Positions 22,245 through 32,413 of a DNA stretch of 64,000 nt are shown in pieces (position 1 is the first letter of the stretch; each line of letters begins with the position of its first letter). Origin of the DNA: Euphorbia lathyris (Eukaryota > Streptophyta > Magnoliopsida > Malpighiales > Euphorbiaceae); the NCBI RefSeq assembly GCF_963576675.1, contig NC_088918.1, positions 62,451,001-62,515,000 of the forward strand, written 5' to 3'. The position numbers and the translations under genes were made by a program. The notes beneath the pieces were generated by a model. It was not told the origin of the DNA. It ran no database searches and saw nothing but the letters and a program-made list of their open reading frames with translations.

Positions 22245-23987
22245 CTAGTTGCTTTTAGGTACCGAATTCTTTTTGGGTCCTTGCTTGTTAGGTTCAACAG
22301 GTAAAGCATCATATTTTATTTTATGACGACATACTTGGACAGTATGTCCATTCTTTCCACAGAAGTCACAGCTGACCTTCCGTTTAGGATGTCTCACTGA
22401 CTGGTCAGCACCCCAGTACTGAGCGTGCCAGCACACCTTTGTGGTGTGTCCTTTCTTCCCACAGAAATCACACTGGACATTCCGCTGTGGATTCCATCTC
22501 TGCTGACTAGTACTTCGGTACTCAGTGTTCAGAGGTTTATTTCTTTTATTCGGAACCTTAAGTTGGTTCTGAATTGATGTGATGTCCTTCCTCAGTTTCT
22601 TAGAATCTGATTGGACCTCAGAGACAAACTTTTGCATAATTCCTATGTTACTATGCAAATCTGAATTGTCCTGAAGAAGATATCGAAGGTCACTCAGTTT
22701 GACCTCCTCAACCTCGTCACATCGCCTGCTGAGTGCTCTAACCTTTTTATTACACTTTTTGACAAGTGTGTAGAGGTCACTCAGGGCATTAACCATTTCA
22801 TTTCTGAGCAGGGGTAGTGATATTACCTCAGTTGAGTGTTCCTCATCGTCAGATGCAATGGAGGGGTCAGCATGCTCAGAAACACATGGCTCAGCAAGTT
22901 CGTCAACCATGAAACAAATCTTTGCTGACTCAATGGCATCAGCTTCAGATGATGATGAATCATCACTATCACTCCAGGTTGCCACCATTGCCTTCTTGCC
23001 GTTCTTCCTTTCTTTCCTCAGCGAGGGACAGCTTGACTTGATATGGCCAGTTTGATGACATTCAAAGCATGTAATGGGCTTTGAGCTGTCCTTCTTGTAC
23101 TTGCTGTCGCTGGAGTCAGCTTTGTACTTATCAAACTTCTTGTAAGGCTTCTTAGAATATTTATCATTCTTTTTGAACAGCCTTTTCATCTTTCTGGTAA
23201 ACATAGCCATCTCTTCATCGTCTGTTGAGCTCCCATCAGTGGAGTCATCTTTTATGACAAGAGACTTTTGCTTCTTATCTTCAGACTTTTCCTTCACCTC
23301 GAAATTCTTCATTGAGATCTCATGGGTCAGAAGTGAGCCAATGAGTTCATCATACTTATAGGTGGTTAAGTCTTGAGCTTCCTCAACAACGGTCTTCTTC
23401 GCTTTCCAGCTTTTAGGAAGACTTCTAAGAATCTTCTTGACTTGTTCTTCCTCAGTGAAGATCTTCCCAAGTCTCTTGAGCTCGTTGATGATGTTTATGA
23501 ATCTTGCATTCATGTTTGAGATCCCTTCATCATCGTTCATTTTGAACAGCTCGTATAATCTCATATGCTGGTTCACCTTGGATTCTTTCACCTTGTTGGT
23601 TCCTTCGTAGGTGACCTCCAGCTTCTTCCAGATCTCCTGCGCTGACTCACAACCTGAAATCTTGTTGTATTCTGCAGCATCTAGCGCACAGTGAAGCATG
23701 TTTATAGCCGAAGCATGGTTTTGTAGCTTCTTGAGATCATCCTCTGTCCATATAGTCTCAGCTTTGACAACCGTTTGGCCATCAATAGTTTCACCAGGAA
23801 CAAATGGGCCTTGGACTATAGATAGCCATGCGCTCATGTTAGTTGCCTGAATGAAATTCTTCATTCTATTCTTCCAAAAGGTATAGTTAGACCTGAAGAA
23901 TAAAGGAGGCCGAGTTATGGACAGACCCTCAGGCAAAATCTGAGTTGTCAGATTTCCTGGGAGAAACCGAGTGCTGTTTTCAGCCAT
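22245..23987 (-). CDS. Copia Gag, 580 residues, intact
   Basis: Capsid precursor of the Sirevirus-type element. The start MAENSTRFLPGNL lies about 50 bp inside the 5' LTR/PBS. The N-terminal half is a UBN2-type gag domain (WKNRMKNFI, AQEIWKKLEVTYEG, ILRSLPKSWKAK). Three CCHC zinc knuckles follow: CFECHQTGHIKSSC, CDFCGKKGHTTKVC and CDFCGKNGHTVQVC, spaced by acidic and coiled-coil stretches. Three knuckles fit Sirevirus gag proteins, which are longer than most copia gags. Unlike pol and the third ORF it has no internal stop. It ends at TAG, with pol opening in another frame a few bases on. Confidence 0.92.
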   Translation of the reverse strand: MAENSTRFLPGNLTTQILPEGLSITRPPLFFRSNYTFWKNRMKNFIQATNMSAWLSIVQGPFVPGETIDGQTVVKAETIWTEDDLKKLQNHASAINMLHCALDAAEYNKISGCESAQEIWKKLEVTYEGTNKVKESKVNQHMRLYELFKMNDDEGISNMNARFINIINELKRLGKIFTEEEQVKKILRSLPKSWKAKKTVVEEAQDLTTYKYDELIGSLLTHEISMKNFEVKEKSEDKKQKSLVIKDDSTDGSSTDDEEMAMFTRKMKRLFKKNDKYSKKPYKKFDKYKADSSDSKYKKDSSKPITCFECHQTGHIKSSCPSLRKERKNGKKAMVATWSDSDDSSSSEADAIESAKICFMVDELAEPCVSEHADPSIASDDEEHSTEVISLPLLRNEMVNALSDLYTLVKKCNKKVRALSRRCDEVEEVKLSDLRYLLQDNSDLHSNIGIMQKFVSEVQSDSKKLRKDITSIQNQLKVPNKRNKPLNTEYRSTSQQRWNPQRNVQCDFCGKKGHTTKVCWHAQYWGADQSVRHPKRKVSCDFCGKNGHTVQVCRHKIKYDALPVEPNKQGPKKNSVPKSN

Positions 23988-24035
23988 AATGGGGATCAGA
24001 TCAAGGTAGTTAAACCTTGCTCAGTGAGCTTTTAA

Positions 24036-24048
24036 GGCTCTGATACCA
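24036..24048 (-). other. Primer-binding site of the copia element
   Basis: Reads TGGTATCAGAGCC on the minus strand, complementary to the 3' end of plant initiator tRNA-Met, two bases from the 5' LTR. Confidence 0.95.
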
Positions 24049-24050
24049 CT

Positions 24051-25393
24051 TGTTAGTCCCTTATAACGTAACAAGTTAGTTCCAAAGGGGGGGGATAGGA
24101 ACTATTTTAAAATTTTGGTACGTTAAGGCTGACTTCTTTTCTTAGTGAAAAGGATTACACAGCGCGCTGAGTGATTTTAAGACACTAGCTTAGTTAACTT
24201 GTGACTAAGTCAGCTTTTTTCCTTGAGTCAAGAGATAGCACTTGAGTCTATTCCTGAACTCGGATACTCAATGCACACACAACTCAGTGTGACCTCTTTA
24301 CTTAGTCAGTTTTCAAGCAAGCAAAATATATAAAGGAGTTTAAAGGTTAGAAGGATATTACTCAGCAGATTTATCCAGGTTCGGCCTCTATGCCTACGTC
24401 CTGTCCCCGGAACACGTTCCGAGCTTTCGAATTCTCTACTGAGCTCTTTAAAGGTAGAGCATCAAACCTTTTACAACTAGAAGCTGAGTATAACAAGAGT
24501 ACCTTCCTCTATACCTCTACTCACTCCTATTCTACTGCTGAGTACTATAACCGAGTACTCAGCCTCTCCTTTCTATTCTTCTAGAAATGATAATGAGATT
24601 GTCCTAAACAACAATTGCTAAGACACTTTAGACGATTGAATAATCACTCTAGACTTTTATACAATAATATGGAAATTGGTGTAAGTATTTGCTTTGCTTT
24701 TCTCACAGATTCTTCGAGTATGAATTTGGTCAGCGTAATTGCTAGTTGAAGATCTGCATCGAATGAAGCAACTGAAAGGCCTATTTATAGTGACACTTGA
24801 GGCTTCGGTGATTTCGAATTTCGAATAACCGTTGGGGGGAAACGGCTTCATGCCGTTGTCACTCAGTACTCGCTCAGTGCCGTTGGCCAATCAGATTATT
24901 GCATCTTCTGTCTTTGGTCAGTGCTGAGCAGCTTTTAGTCAAACAGGCAGAATGTTTCGCCGTTTATAGCAAAGTCTTCCAGACACCTTTCTGTGTCTTC
25001 TGAACTTTACCCAAAGTAGAAATACTTTGTCTTGAAGTTGTTCCTGCTCAGCTGCTGTCTTGTACTCTTTGTCGTCCAACTCAGCAGCTTCATTCCGAAG
25101 TAGATGAAGAAAGTCTTCCAGATCCTTCTTCATGCTGAGCTGCGTTTTGCCCACAACGACAGCGTTTTATTCAAATGGGCCGAGTGGTCTTGATCTGTTT
25201 GACTTGGGCTTTTGACTTTCTTTTGGGCCTTTAGCCTTTTAATATTTGTGTCTTATAAACAAGTAACTTAACATTGAACAAATACATTAGTGTAATAAGT
25301 CAAAGCATTTAAACTTAGTGTGTTTAGAATATATTTAAACATATACTTAAATAATTTTGTCAAATCAAAATCATGTGGAAAGGTGTTTCAACA
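24051..25393 (-). repeat. 5' LTR of the copia element
   Basis: 1343 bp, the partner of 13844-15187. A TATA-like CTATAAATAG-type word on the minus strand near 24783 (plus strand CTATTTATAG) would start transcription towards gag. Confidence 0.95.
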
Positions 25394-25398
25394 GATAT

Positions 25399-26222
25399 AA
25401 CCCGGGTTGAAAATCCAGATTCTCATATGGAGCGAATACGTCTACCAGATGGACCTGTTACTCGGGCACGTGCTAAGCAATTTGAAGAGGAGCTCCAAAC
25501 ATATGTGGTGCAAATGTTAGATATGTCGGACCAAATTGACACAGATGGAATTCAAGAAGCTATAACTTTTTCATACCTCTCGGGTTACTCAGAAAGCGGA
25601 CACATCAAAGAAACCGAACATGGACTAAACAAAACAAGCGGTGAAATTGAGTCAAAAATCACCATATGAATTTTAATCATTTGGATTTATTGGGAAAATA
25701 AAATCAATTCAATATGAGTTGATTTAATTATTTCAATGGTCAAAATGACAATTTCAACACAATGTGAACCTAATCAATTCCATGAGAATTGAGTCTTATT
25801 TTCTCATTTGCATTATTGTCAGATTATGTGTATTGATTTTCTTTGTCTTAATGGTTTGACTAAATAAAGTACTTAAATGCCCTTGTATTATTATTGTTAT
25901 CAAAGATATGTAAGGGCAATTCAAGTCATTATTTATATTTGATTTACCTATTTAAATGTGAGCTTTTTCATATGTAAGACACAAGTTTGATTTCAATAAA
26001 AATATTACTCTTAAGAGTTTGTGAGTGATTTCTCTTGTGTTCTTTGGGGCACTACTTTGAACAGTTCGGGATTAAATCCTTAATTGTTGAAGACTGGGAT
26101 TGGGTCTTTACAACTTAGTTTTGTAAGGGTTCTTTTCTGTCCGACCCTGATTCGTTAGCTTTCCTAGGGATCAAATCTAGTTGTCGGGTTTTCGAGGCAC
26201 TGTTCCTCGTTGGTTCGCATCA
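25399..26222 (+). repeat. Gypsy 5' LTR (main part)
   Basis: Continues the six bases at 13838-13843 across the copia insertion. It ends GGTTCGCATCA. The first 270 bp carry the same open frame (ITRVENPDSHMERI onwards) as the pol C-terminus in the 3' LTR, but here the frame is disconnected from pol. The rest is U3/R/U5-like, with AATAAA-type words near 26000. Confidence 0.92.
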
Positions 26223-26225
26223 GTT

Positions 26226-26238
26226 TGGTATCAGAGCC
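26226..26238 (+). other. Primer-binding site of the gypsy element
   Basis: TGGTATCAGAGCC, complementary to initiator tRNA-Met, three bases after the 5' LTR. Confidence 0.95.
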
Positions 26239-26289
26239 GAGCTCTAACTTTACAGGTTTTAACTATTCGTAATATTATTTTGTTTTTGT

Positions 26290-26430
26290 GGTGAAACTCT
26301 TAGCCTAGTGGTTGAGAGTTTACCTATGACTAGGGAGGTCATGGGTTCGAACCACATCCGGGTGGGGTGGGAATTTTTCTTTCTTCTTTAATTGTAAGCG
26401 CATTGTGCGCAAATTTTTTTTTTAAAAAAT
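26290..26430 (+). mobile_element. tRNA-derived SINE, 141 bp
   Basis: Flanked by a perfect 18-bp target duplication, ATATTATTTTGTTTTTGT (26272-26289 and 26431-26448). The head carries an RNA polymerase III promoter: A box TAGCCTAGTGG (26301-26311) and B box GGTTCGAACC (26344-26353). The tail is T-rich followed by TTTAAAAAAT rather than a long poly(A). It inserted in the untranslated leader of the gypsy element. SINEs are non-coding and depend on LINE proteins. Confidence 0.93.
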
Positions 26431-27342
26431 ATATTATTTTGTTTTTGTTATTTTTTTTCTTATCAAATTTCGGAAATTAGGATTTCTGTTTATTTTAGAA
26501 TTTTGAATCATTAGCTTAATATTATCCCTAAATACCTTGATTAATATTTCCTTGAGTTCTGTGTTAAAAAAAAGTATCCACTGAACATTCACGTGACTAT
26601 TATCTTTTTCTTTTAGAGTCAAAGTTGTCCAATACTAGTTTTTGACCCGTGCGATGCACGGATTCATCTTAATATATAAATATTAACAAAAAATATAATT
26701 TAATAATTACAATTAATGATATAAAGGTGTTATATAAATTAAATATTATTATTTTATTTTTACATTTAATTTAAATAATCTTTTTATAGATAAATATAAT
26801 AATATAATTAAAATTAATATATTATATATTATATTATATTTTTTATCAGTAAAAAATAATGAAGTGACACCTTAGCTCCATCGTTAATATTTTATATTAT
26901 ATATTTTTTTATATATAGATATGCAAAGAATTAGAGAGATTTTAGAGATTAATTTAAATTATGTAGAACTTTTAGATATAGATATGCAGAGAATTAGAGA
27001 GATTTTAGGGATTAATTTAAATTCTGTAGGACTCTTAGATATAGTACGGATAAAATAATCTTTTTATAAATAAATATAACAATATAACTAAAGTTAATAT
27101 GTTATATATTATATTATATTTTTTATCAGTAAAAAAGGAGGAAGTGACACCTCAGCTTCATCGTTACTGTTTTATATTATATATAGATATGCAGAGAATT
27201 AGAGAGATTTTAGGGATTAATTTAAATTCTATAGAACTCTTAGATATAGATATAGTACGGATAAAATAATATTTTTATAAATAAATATAATAATATAACT
27301 AAAGTTAATATATTATATTTTATATTATATTTTTTATCAGTA

Positions 27343-30300
27343 GTCTCCCCCTCTGATGGACTTCTTTGTTTGGAATGTTAGAGGTGCGGCGAGCAAGGCT
27401 ACCCGCATTCATGTCAATGATCTCATTAAACAGTTTAACCCTTCCTGCTTTGTCCTTCTTGAGACCAAGGTTAGTGGAGCCAAAGCAGATGAGGTGGTTA
27501 GAAAGTTTAAGAATTGGAATTGCGTCAGGTCGGAGGCTACTGGCCGGGCAGGGGGGATTTGGCTCTTTTGGAAGCCAGGTCAAGTCAATATTGATATTGT
27601 TACTATGGACAGTCAATTCATCCATAGTAAGGTGTGTTACCCGGGTAATAAACCCTTCTTTATTACCTTCGTCTATGCTGATCCTGTTTCGACTAACCGA
27701 AGAAGGCTGTGGGAGATCCTTCATTCTTTTAGCTCTAACATGGTGGAGGCGTGGTTGGTTGCCGGGGATTTTAATGACATTGCCCTCTTGAGTGATCAGA
27801 GAGGAGGGGGTAATCATTATGTGAACCGGTGTCTTAATCATAAGCAAAGTATGGATATGTGCGGGCTTTCGGACCTGGGTGCTGCTGGCCACAAATTTAC
27901 CTGGAAAAGGAATAGTGTGTTTGTTAGGTTGGATAAGGTGTACGCTAATGTTGCAGCGATTTATAGGTTTTCTGAGGTCAAGGTACTTAATCTCCCTTTC
28001 CGTCACTCAGACCATTGCCCTATCCTCATTAATTTGGTCAAAGGAAATCGGCTGAAAGGTAATAGACCTTTTAGGTATCTGGTGGCTTGGGAGTCTCACC
28101 CCGAGTTTAAGGATTTCGTTAAAAGCAATTGGCATCCCCACTCTGATGTTCTCCTCGCTACTGAGGAATTCAGGAGGAATGTGGCTGTTTGGAATCAAAA
28201 TACTTTTGGTCATATTATCAGGAGGAAGAACAAACTCTTGAGGAGAATGGAAGGTGTTCAGCGTTGCTTGGAGGTTCGTTTTGATCATAGCCTGAATGGT
28301 CACCTAAGAGCTCTTCAGAACGAGTTGGAAGCTGTGCTTAGACAGGAAGAGCTTCTGTGGTTCCAGAAATCTAGGAAGGCTTGGATTCAAGATGGGGACC
28401 GGAATACCAGGTTTTTCCACCTCTCAACGATCATTAGGAGACAGCGAAATAGGATCGAGGCTATTAAAGACGCCAGTGGTGAGTGGATTTTTGAGGAGGA
28501 GGACATTCGGCGCCTTGCCCTTGATTTCTACAAGGACCTGTTCAGAGAGGAAGCTGTGGACCTAGAGAGTGCCCACTCTGGCATTTCCTTTCCTCGTTTG
28601 GGGGAGGATGCTATTAATAATGCTTTCCATCCCATTGAGCTTAAAGAGATTGATCTGGCCTTCTCCAGCATCGGTTCCACTAAGGCTCCTGGTATTGATG
28701 GTATCCCCGCTAGTTTCTATCATAAACACTGGGACACTGTTAAAGAGGGTATATACAGCTTTGTGTTAGGTGTCTTTGGTGGTTCGAACGATATCAGTTT
28801 GGTTAATAAAACCCTCCTTGTCTTGATTCCTAAGGTTGCCAAGCCTTCTTCCTTTCTTCAGATGAGACCCATCAGTCTTTGTAATGTCTTGTATAAAGCT
28901 ATTACTAAGATTGTGGCTAATAGAATCCGGAAGATCCTTCCGGATATTATCAGCCAAAATCAAGGGAGCTTTGTTCCTGGAAGACAATTAATGGATAACG
29001 TTGTTATTTCCCAGGAGGTTGTCCATTCTATGAAGATTAAGAAAGGCAAGAAAGGGATCGTGGCTCTCAAGCTGGATCTGGAGAAAGCCTATGATAGGTT
29101 GAACTGGAGCTTTCTTCTGGATAGTTTAGCCAAAGCTGGTATCCCGGAGAACTGGAGGAATTTGATTGGAAAGTGTATCTCCTCTCCTGTTTTCCAGGTT
29201 ATGATCAATGGGGATATGTCGGATGAGTTCTCTCCATCCAGGGGTATTCGTCAAGGGGATCCTATGAGCCCCTTCCTTTTTGTTATTGCCATGGAAAGAT
29301 TGTCTCACCTGATCCAAGAGGCGGTGAGCAAAGGGACTCTCCACCCTGTTTCCATCAACAGACATTGCCCCCCTGTTACCCATTTACTCTTTGCTGATGA
29401 TGTCATGCTTTTTGTGGAGGGTAATGAGGAACAAATTAAGGCTGTGATGGATATCCTCGACTGCTTTTGTGAGGCTTCTGGCCAGAAGATTAACATCCAT
29501 AAATCCCGTATGCTTTGTTCCAAGAATATGGATAATAGCTTGTGTAGAAGACTGAGTGAGATGTCTGGCATTCCCCTGACTCAATCGTTTGGGAAATATC
29601 TTGGGGTCCCTCTTCATAGTGACAGGGTGTCCAAAGCCTCTTTTAAAGACATTTTGGACAAATCTAACGGTTTGTGTGCTAGCTGGAAAGCTAATTCTCT
29701 TTCCCTTGCAGGTCGCCTTACTTTAATCCAGTCTATCAACTGCGCTGCTCCAAATCACATCATGCAAGCCTGTAAGCTCCCTGAGCCGGTCCTCAACGAC
29801 CTTGATAAAATTAATCGGCGTTTTCTGTGGGGAGAGTCTGGGGATGGGAGGAAGATTCACCTGGTCCCTTGGAAGGAAGCCTGCCAGCCTAAGAGCAGGG
29901 GGGGTCTTGGTATAAGGCAAGCTAAGGACAATAATAAAGTCCTGTTAATGAAGCTTCTTTGGAGATTGTGGCAATCCTCCTCCTCCCTTTGGGTTCGTCT
30001 TCTGTGCGGCAAGTATAGGAAAGATAGAATCTTTGGTGGCCCGAAGGAGAGGGTTGTCAGCTGTTCCTTCCTCTGGAAAGGGCTTAGTGCTGTTTTTGCT
30101 GAGTTCTGTACAGGGATTGGCTTGGAGGTGGGTAATGGGAGATCCATTAGTTTCTGGTATGACACCTGGATTGGTGACAAACCGTTGATTGAGGTGTGCA
30201 TCGCCCCTCCGCCGAATGATCTCCTCTCCTGGAGAATTGCTGATGTGGTGGACTCGGAGGGAGACTGGATCTGGTCTAAGTTCGACTCCTTTCTTAGCCT

Positions 30301-31504
30301 AGAGACCCTCCTTAATATTAGAGGTGTGAAGATTAGTAATCAGGAGGAGGATAAGGACAGACACTGCTGGGCCTTGACTAATAATGGTTCTTATTCTTGC
30401 AAATCGGCCTATGAAGCTTTTACCCCTAATAGGGCTGATCCTCCTTTGGAAATTTGGAAGTCCATTTGGGCCCTCAAAGTCCCCTACCGCATTAGGAGTT
30501 TCCTATGGCTGGGAGTCAAAGACAGGCTCCTCACGAATGCAGATAGACACAGAAGGCACTTGGCTGTATCTGGTGCCTGTAGCAGATGCAGCGGCCATGT
30601 GGAAACCTTGTGCCATGCTTTGAGGGATTGCCCGAATAGTAGAAAGGTTTGGGAAGGGGTCCTTCCTCACCACATCCTTCCTTCCTTTATGGGGTTCTCT
30701 GATATTGACTGGTTCTCTGAAGGCGTTAATGGGAATTTGTTGGCCAGTATGGAGCACGGGGCTATTCTCTTCGCTATTATTTGTCACCAAATGTGGAAAT
30801 GGAGGAATGAAGAGTTATTTGCTGAGAAGACTGTCTTTATTCCTGACCTCCGGTTTTACTTCTCGAAAAAACTCTCTGTTATTACAAATAGTTTTGAAGG
30901 AGAGCTCCTGGTTCACCCCTCTCTGGTTAAAGAGGTCCAGTTAGTTGGTTGGAGGAAGCCCAGGGAAGGGGTTGTCAAGTTGAATACGGATGGCTCCTGC
31001 CTTAGTAATGGCAGAATTGCTGCTGGTGGAGTTCTTCGGGATGCTGGTGGCGCCTGGCTGGCTGGGTTTACCCATAACTTAGGTACGGGCTCCTCCTTTA
31101 CTGCAGAGCTCTGGGGGATCTTGTCTGGCATTAAACTCGCCATTCGCATGGGTGTTAAAAGACTTTCGGTGGAGTCTGACAACTTGGAGGCTATCAACAG
31201 GATTTCGGATAGACATGCTGTTTGTCTTAAGAGTCAGAATCTCATTAAAGCCATCTTGAGGCTTCGTCCTGCCTTCGATTCTCTTACCTTCTCCCATATT
31301 TATAGGGAGCAAAACTGCGTGGCGGATCGCTTGGCAGCTGCTGGGCATGGGGGGATGTTAGGTGTTTCTACCCTTTCCGTTCCTCCTTCTTTTCTGTTAC
31401 CTTCTCTTCTTGAGGATAGGATTGGGGTCAGTCTTCCTAGACTGATCCCGGGTTAGGTTTTTGTTTGTTTGTTTTTTTTCTTCCCTTCTTACCAAAAAAA
31501 AAAA
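27343..31504 (+). mobile_element. L1-type LINE, 5'-truncated to ORF2
   Basis: A 4162-bp insertion with a perfect 16-bp target duplication ATATTTTTTATCAGTA (27327-27342 and 31505-31520). It ends in a poly(A) tract (about 31493-31504) after a 3' UTR of only about 40 bp. Only 13 bp precede the ORF2 ATG, so the promoter and ORF1 are missing. Confidence 0.95.
27356..31456 (+). CDS. LINE ORF2 protein: endonuclease, reverse transcriptase, RNase H (1366 residues, intact)
   Basis: It nicks target DNA and copies LINE RNA into the chromosome. Domains in order: APE-type endonuclease (about 1-220; FVWNVRGAAS, ETKVSG, VAGDFNDIA, RHSDHCPI), reverse transcriptase (about 480-760; SFYHKHW, PGRQLMDN, LDLEKAYD, RQGDPMSPFLF and the catalytic FADDVMLF near 680), a zf-RVT segment (about 1020-1110; SFLWLGVKDRLLTN, CSRCSGHVET) and a plant-type RNase H (about 1205-1340; LNTDGSCLSNG, TAELWG, SDNLEA). 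All catalytic motifs look intact and the frame is fully open, unusual beside its decayed neighbours. It has no own promoter here, so expression would need read-through. Confidence 0.93.
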   Translation: MDFFVWNVRGAASKATRIHVNDLIKQFNPSCFVLLETKVSGAKADEVVRKFKNWNCVRSEATGRAGGIWLFWKPGQVNIDIVTMDSQFIHSKVCYPGNKPFFITFVYADPVSTNRRRLWEILHSFSSNMVEAWLVAGDFNDIALLSDQRGGGNHYVNRCLNHKQSMDMCGLSDLGAAGHKFTWKRNSVFVRLDKVYANVAAIYRFSEVKVLNLPFRHSDHCPILINLVKGNRLKGNRPFRYLVAWESHPEFKDFVKSNWHPHSDVLLATEEFRRNVAVWNQNTFGHIIRRKNKLLRRMEGVQRCLEVRFDHSLNGHLRALQNELEAVLRQEELLWFQKSRKAWIQDGDRNTRFFHLSTIIRRQRNRIEAIKDASGEWIFEEEDIRRLALDFYKDLFREEAVDLESAHSGISFPRLGEDAINNAFHPIELKEIDLAFSSIGSTKAPGIDGIPASFYHKHWDTVKEGIYSFVLGVFGGSNDISLVNKTLLVLIPKVAKPSSFLQMRPISLCNVLYKAITKIVANRIRKILPDIISQNQGSFVPGRQLMDNVVISQEVVHSMKIKKGKKGIVALKLDLEKAYDRLNWSFLLDSLAKAGIPENWRNLIGKCISSPVFQVMINGDMSDEFSPSRGIRQGDPMSPFLFVIAMERLSHLIQEAVSKGTLHPVSINRHCPPVTHLLFADDVMLFVEGNEEQIKAVMDILDCFCEASGQKINIHKSRMLCSKNMDNSLCRRLSEMSGIPLTQSFGKYLGVPLHSDRVSKASFKDILDKSNGLCASWKANSLSLAGRLTLIQSINCAAPNHIMQACKLPEPVLNDLDKINRRFLWGESGDGRKIHLVPWKEACQPKSRGGLGIRQAKDNNKVLLMKLLWRLWQSSSSLWVRLLCGKYRKDRIFGGPKERVVSCSFLWKGLSAVFAEFCTGIGLEVGNGRSISFWYDTWIGDKPLIEVCIAPPPNDLLSWRIADVVDSEGDWIWSKFDSFLSLETLLNIRGVKISNQEEDKDRHCWALTNNGSYSCKSAYEAFTPNRADPPLEIWKSIWALKVPYRIRSFLWLGVKDRLLTNADRHRRHLAVSGACSRCSGHVETLCHALRDCPNSRKVWEGVLPHHILPSFMGFSDIDWFSEGVNGNLLASMEHGAILFAIICHQMWKWRNEELFAEKTVFIPDLRFYFSKKLSVITNSFEGELLVHPSLVKEVQLVGWRKPREGVVKLNTDGSCLSNGRIAAGGVLRDAGGAWLAGFTHNLGTGSSFTAELWGILSGIKLAIRMGVKRLSVESDNLEAINRISDRHAVCLKSQNLIKAILRLRPAFDSLTFSHIYREQNCVADRLAAAGHGGMLGVSTLSVPPSFLLPSLLEDRIGVSLPRLIPG

Positions 31505-31985
31505 ATATTTTTTATCAGTAAAAAAGGAGGAAGTGACACATCAGCTCCATCGTTACTGTTTTATATTATATAATAATATAGATATGCAGAGAATTAGAGA
31601 GATTTTAGAGATTAATTTAAATTATGTAGAACTTTTAGATATGGATATGCAGAGAATTATAGAGATTTTAGAGATTAATTTAAATTCTGTAGAACTCTTA
31701 GATACAGTACGGATAAAATAATCTTTTTATAAATAAATATAATAATATAACTAAAGTTAATATATTATATTTTATATTATATTTTTTATCAGTAAAAAAG
31801 GAGGAAGTGACACCTCATCTCCATCGTTACTGTTTTATATTATATATAGATTATTAAATTTTCTTTTATCTGATTTTAATTAAAAGAAAAAAAAGAAAAG
31901 AAAAAAAAATAAAAAAAGAACAGAAAAAAAAGTGCGACTCCAGAAGAGAAAAAAAGAAAACAAAAGAATTGAAGGTTCATATTTA

Positions 31986-31987
<2 letters not shown>

Positions 31988-32034
<47 letters not shown>
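31988..32034. repeat. (TA)n microsatellite
   Basis: A near-perfect AT dinucleotide run of about 45 bp in the gypsy leader. Confidence 0.9.
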
Positions 32035-32039
<5 letters not shown>

Positions 32040-32413
32040 AAAAAGAAACCTTTGTTTTGTCTCATTTTTTTTTGTATTTATTATTATCTTTTTCTTGTCT
32101 ATTAAAATTCTCAAATCGTCAATATTACACTTTGGTCATCGAATTGTTTATCCGCGTTTCGTTCAATTGTTTAACGTCTTTTTTCTTAGGTTGTACAATT
32201 AAATTTTTGTTTTTGATTGTTGAGTTTTTTAAAACTGAACTTGTTCTACTGAGTTCTTTAAAAAATACTATAAGAGAAATCGAGCGGTAAAAGACACAGA
32301 GTGGTGAGCATATAAGAGAGAATAGCAAAAAAAAAAAAAAACTTGAGCGAAACACCGAGTGAATCGTGAGTTTTTTTTTATTTGATCTATTTGAATTTCT
32401 TTTGCACAATAAT

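Larger units (their letters stand above)
13844..25393 (-). mobile_element. Sirevirus-type Ty1/copia LTR retrotransposon, full length
   Basis: An 11,550-bp element in minus orientation with LTRs at both ends and a perfect 5-bp target duplication GATAT (13839-13843 and 25394-25398). In transcription order it has the 5' LTR, an initiator-Met PBS, gag, pol (PR-IN-RT-RNase H), a third long envelope-position frame, a polypurine tract (ATGGGGGAGTT next to 15187) and the 3' LTR. The large size, UBN2-type gag and post-pol frame are Sirevirus traits. It interrupts the gypsy 5' LTR six bases from that LTR's start. Confidence 0.95.
26635..31850 (-). mobile_element. Non-autonomous Helitron-like element with internal tandem repeats (holds a LINE)
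   Basis: On the minus strand the 3' end shows a hairpin CCGTGCATCGCACGG, then GTCAAAAA and a CTAG terminus followed by host T, as Helitrons require. The other end is placed at 31850, where the minus strand starts TCTATATATAATAT next to host A. The body is about 1 kb of AT-rich imperfect repeats of 210-280 bp that contain GTGACACCTCAGC and ATGCAGAGAATTAGAGAG words (copies near 26840, 27120, 27333, 31508 and 31787). No Rep/helicase is present. The 3' end is well supported; the 5' end is inferred. Confidence 0.65.

Noticed and set aside
25399..25669. A separate small gene in the gypsy 5' LTR
   Set aside because: It is the LTR copy of the pol C-terminus, disconnected from the rest of pol.
26301..26353. 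A tRNA gene
   Set aside because: A and B boxes are present but the sequence cannot fold as a tRNA and has an 18-bp duplication around a longer unit, so it is a SINE head.
27320..28006. Minus-strand frame of 228 codons opposite LINE ORF2
   Set aside because: It is a shadow of the LINE frame; the plus-strand protein has all catalytic motifs.
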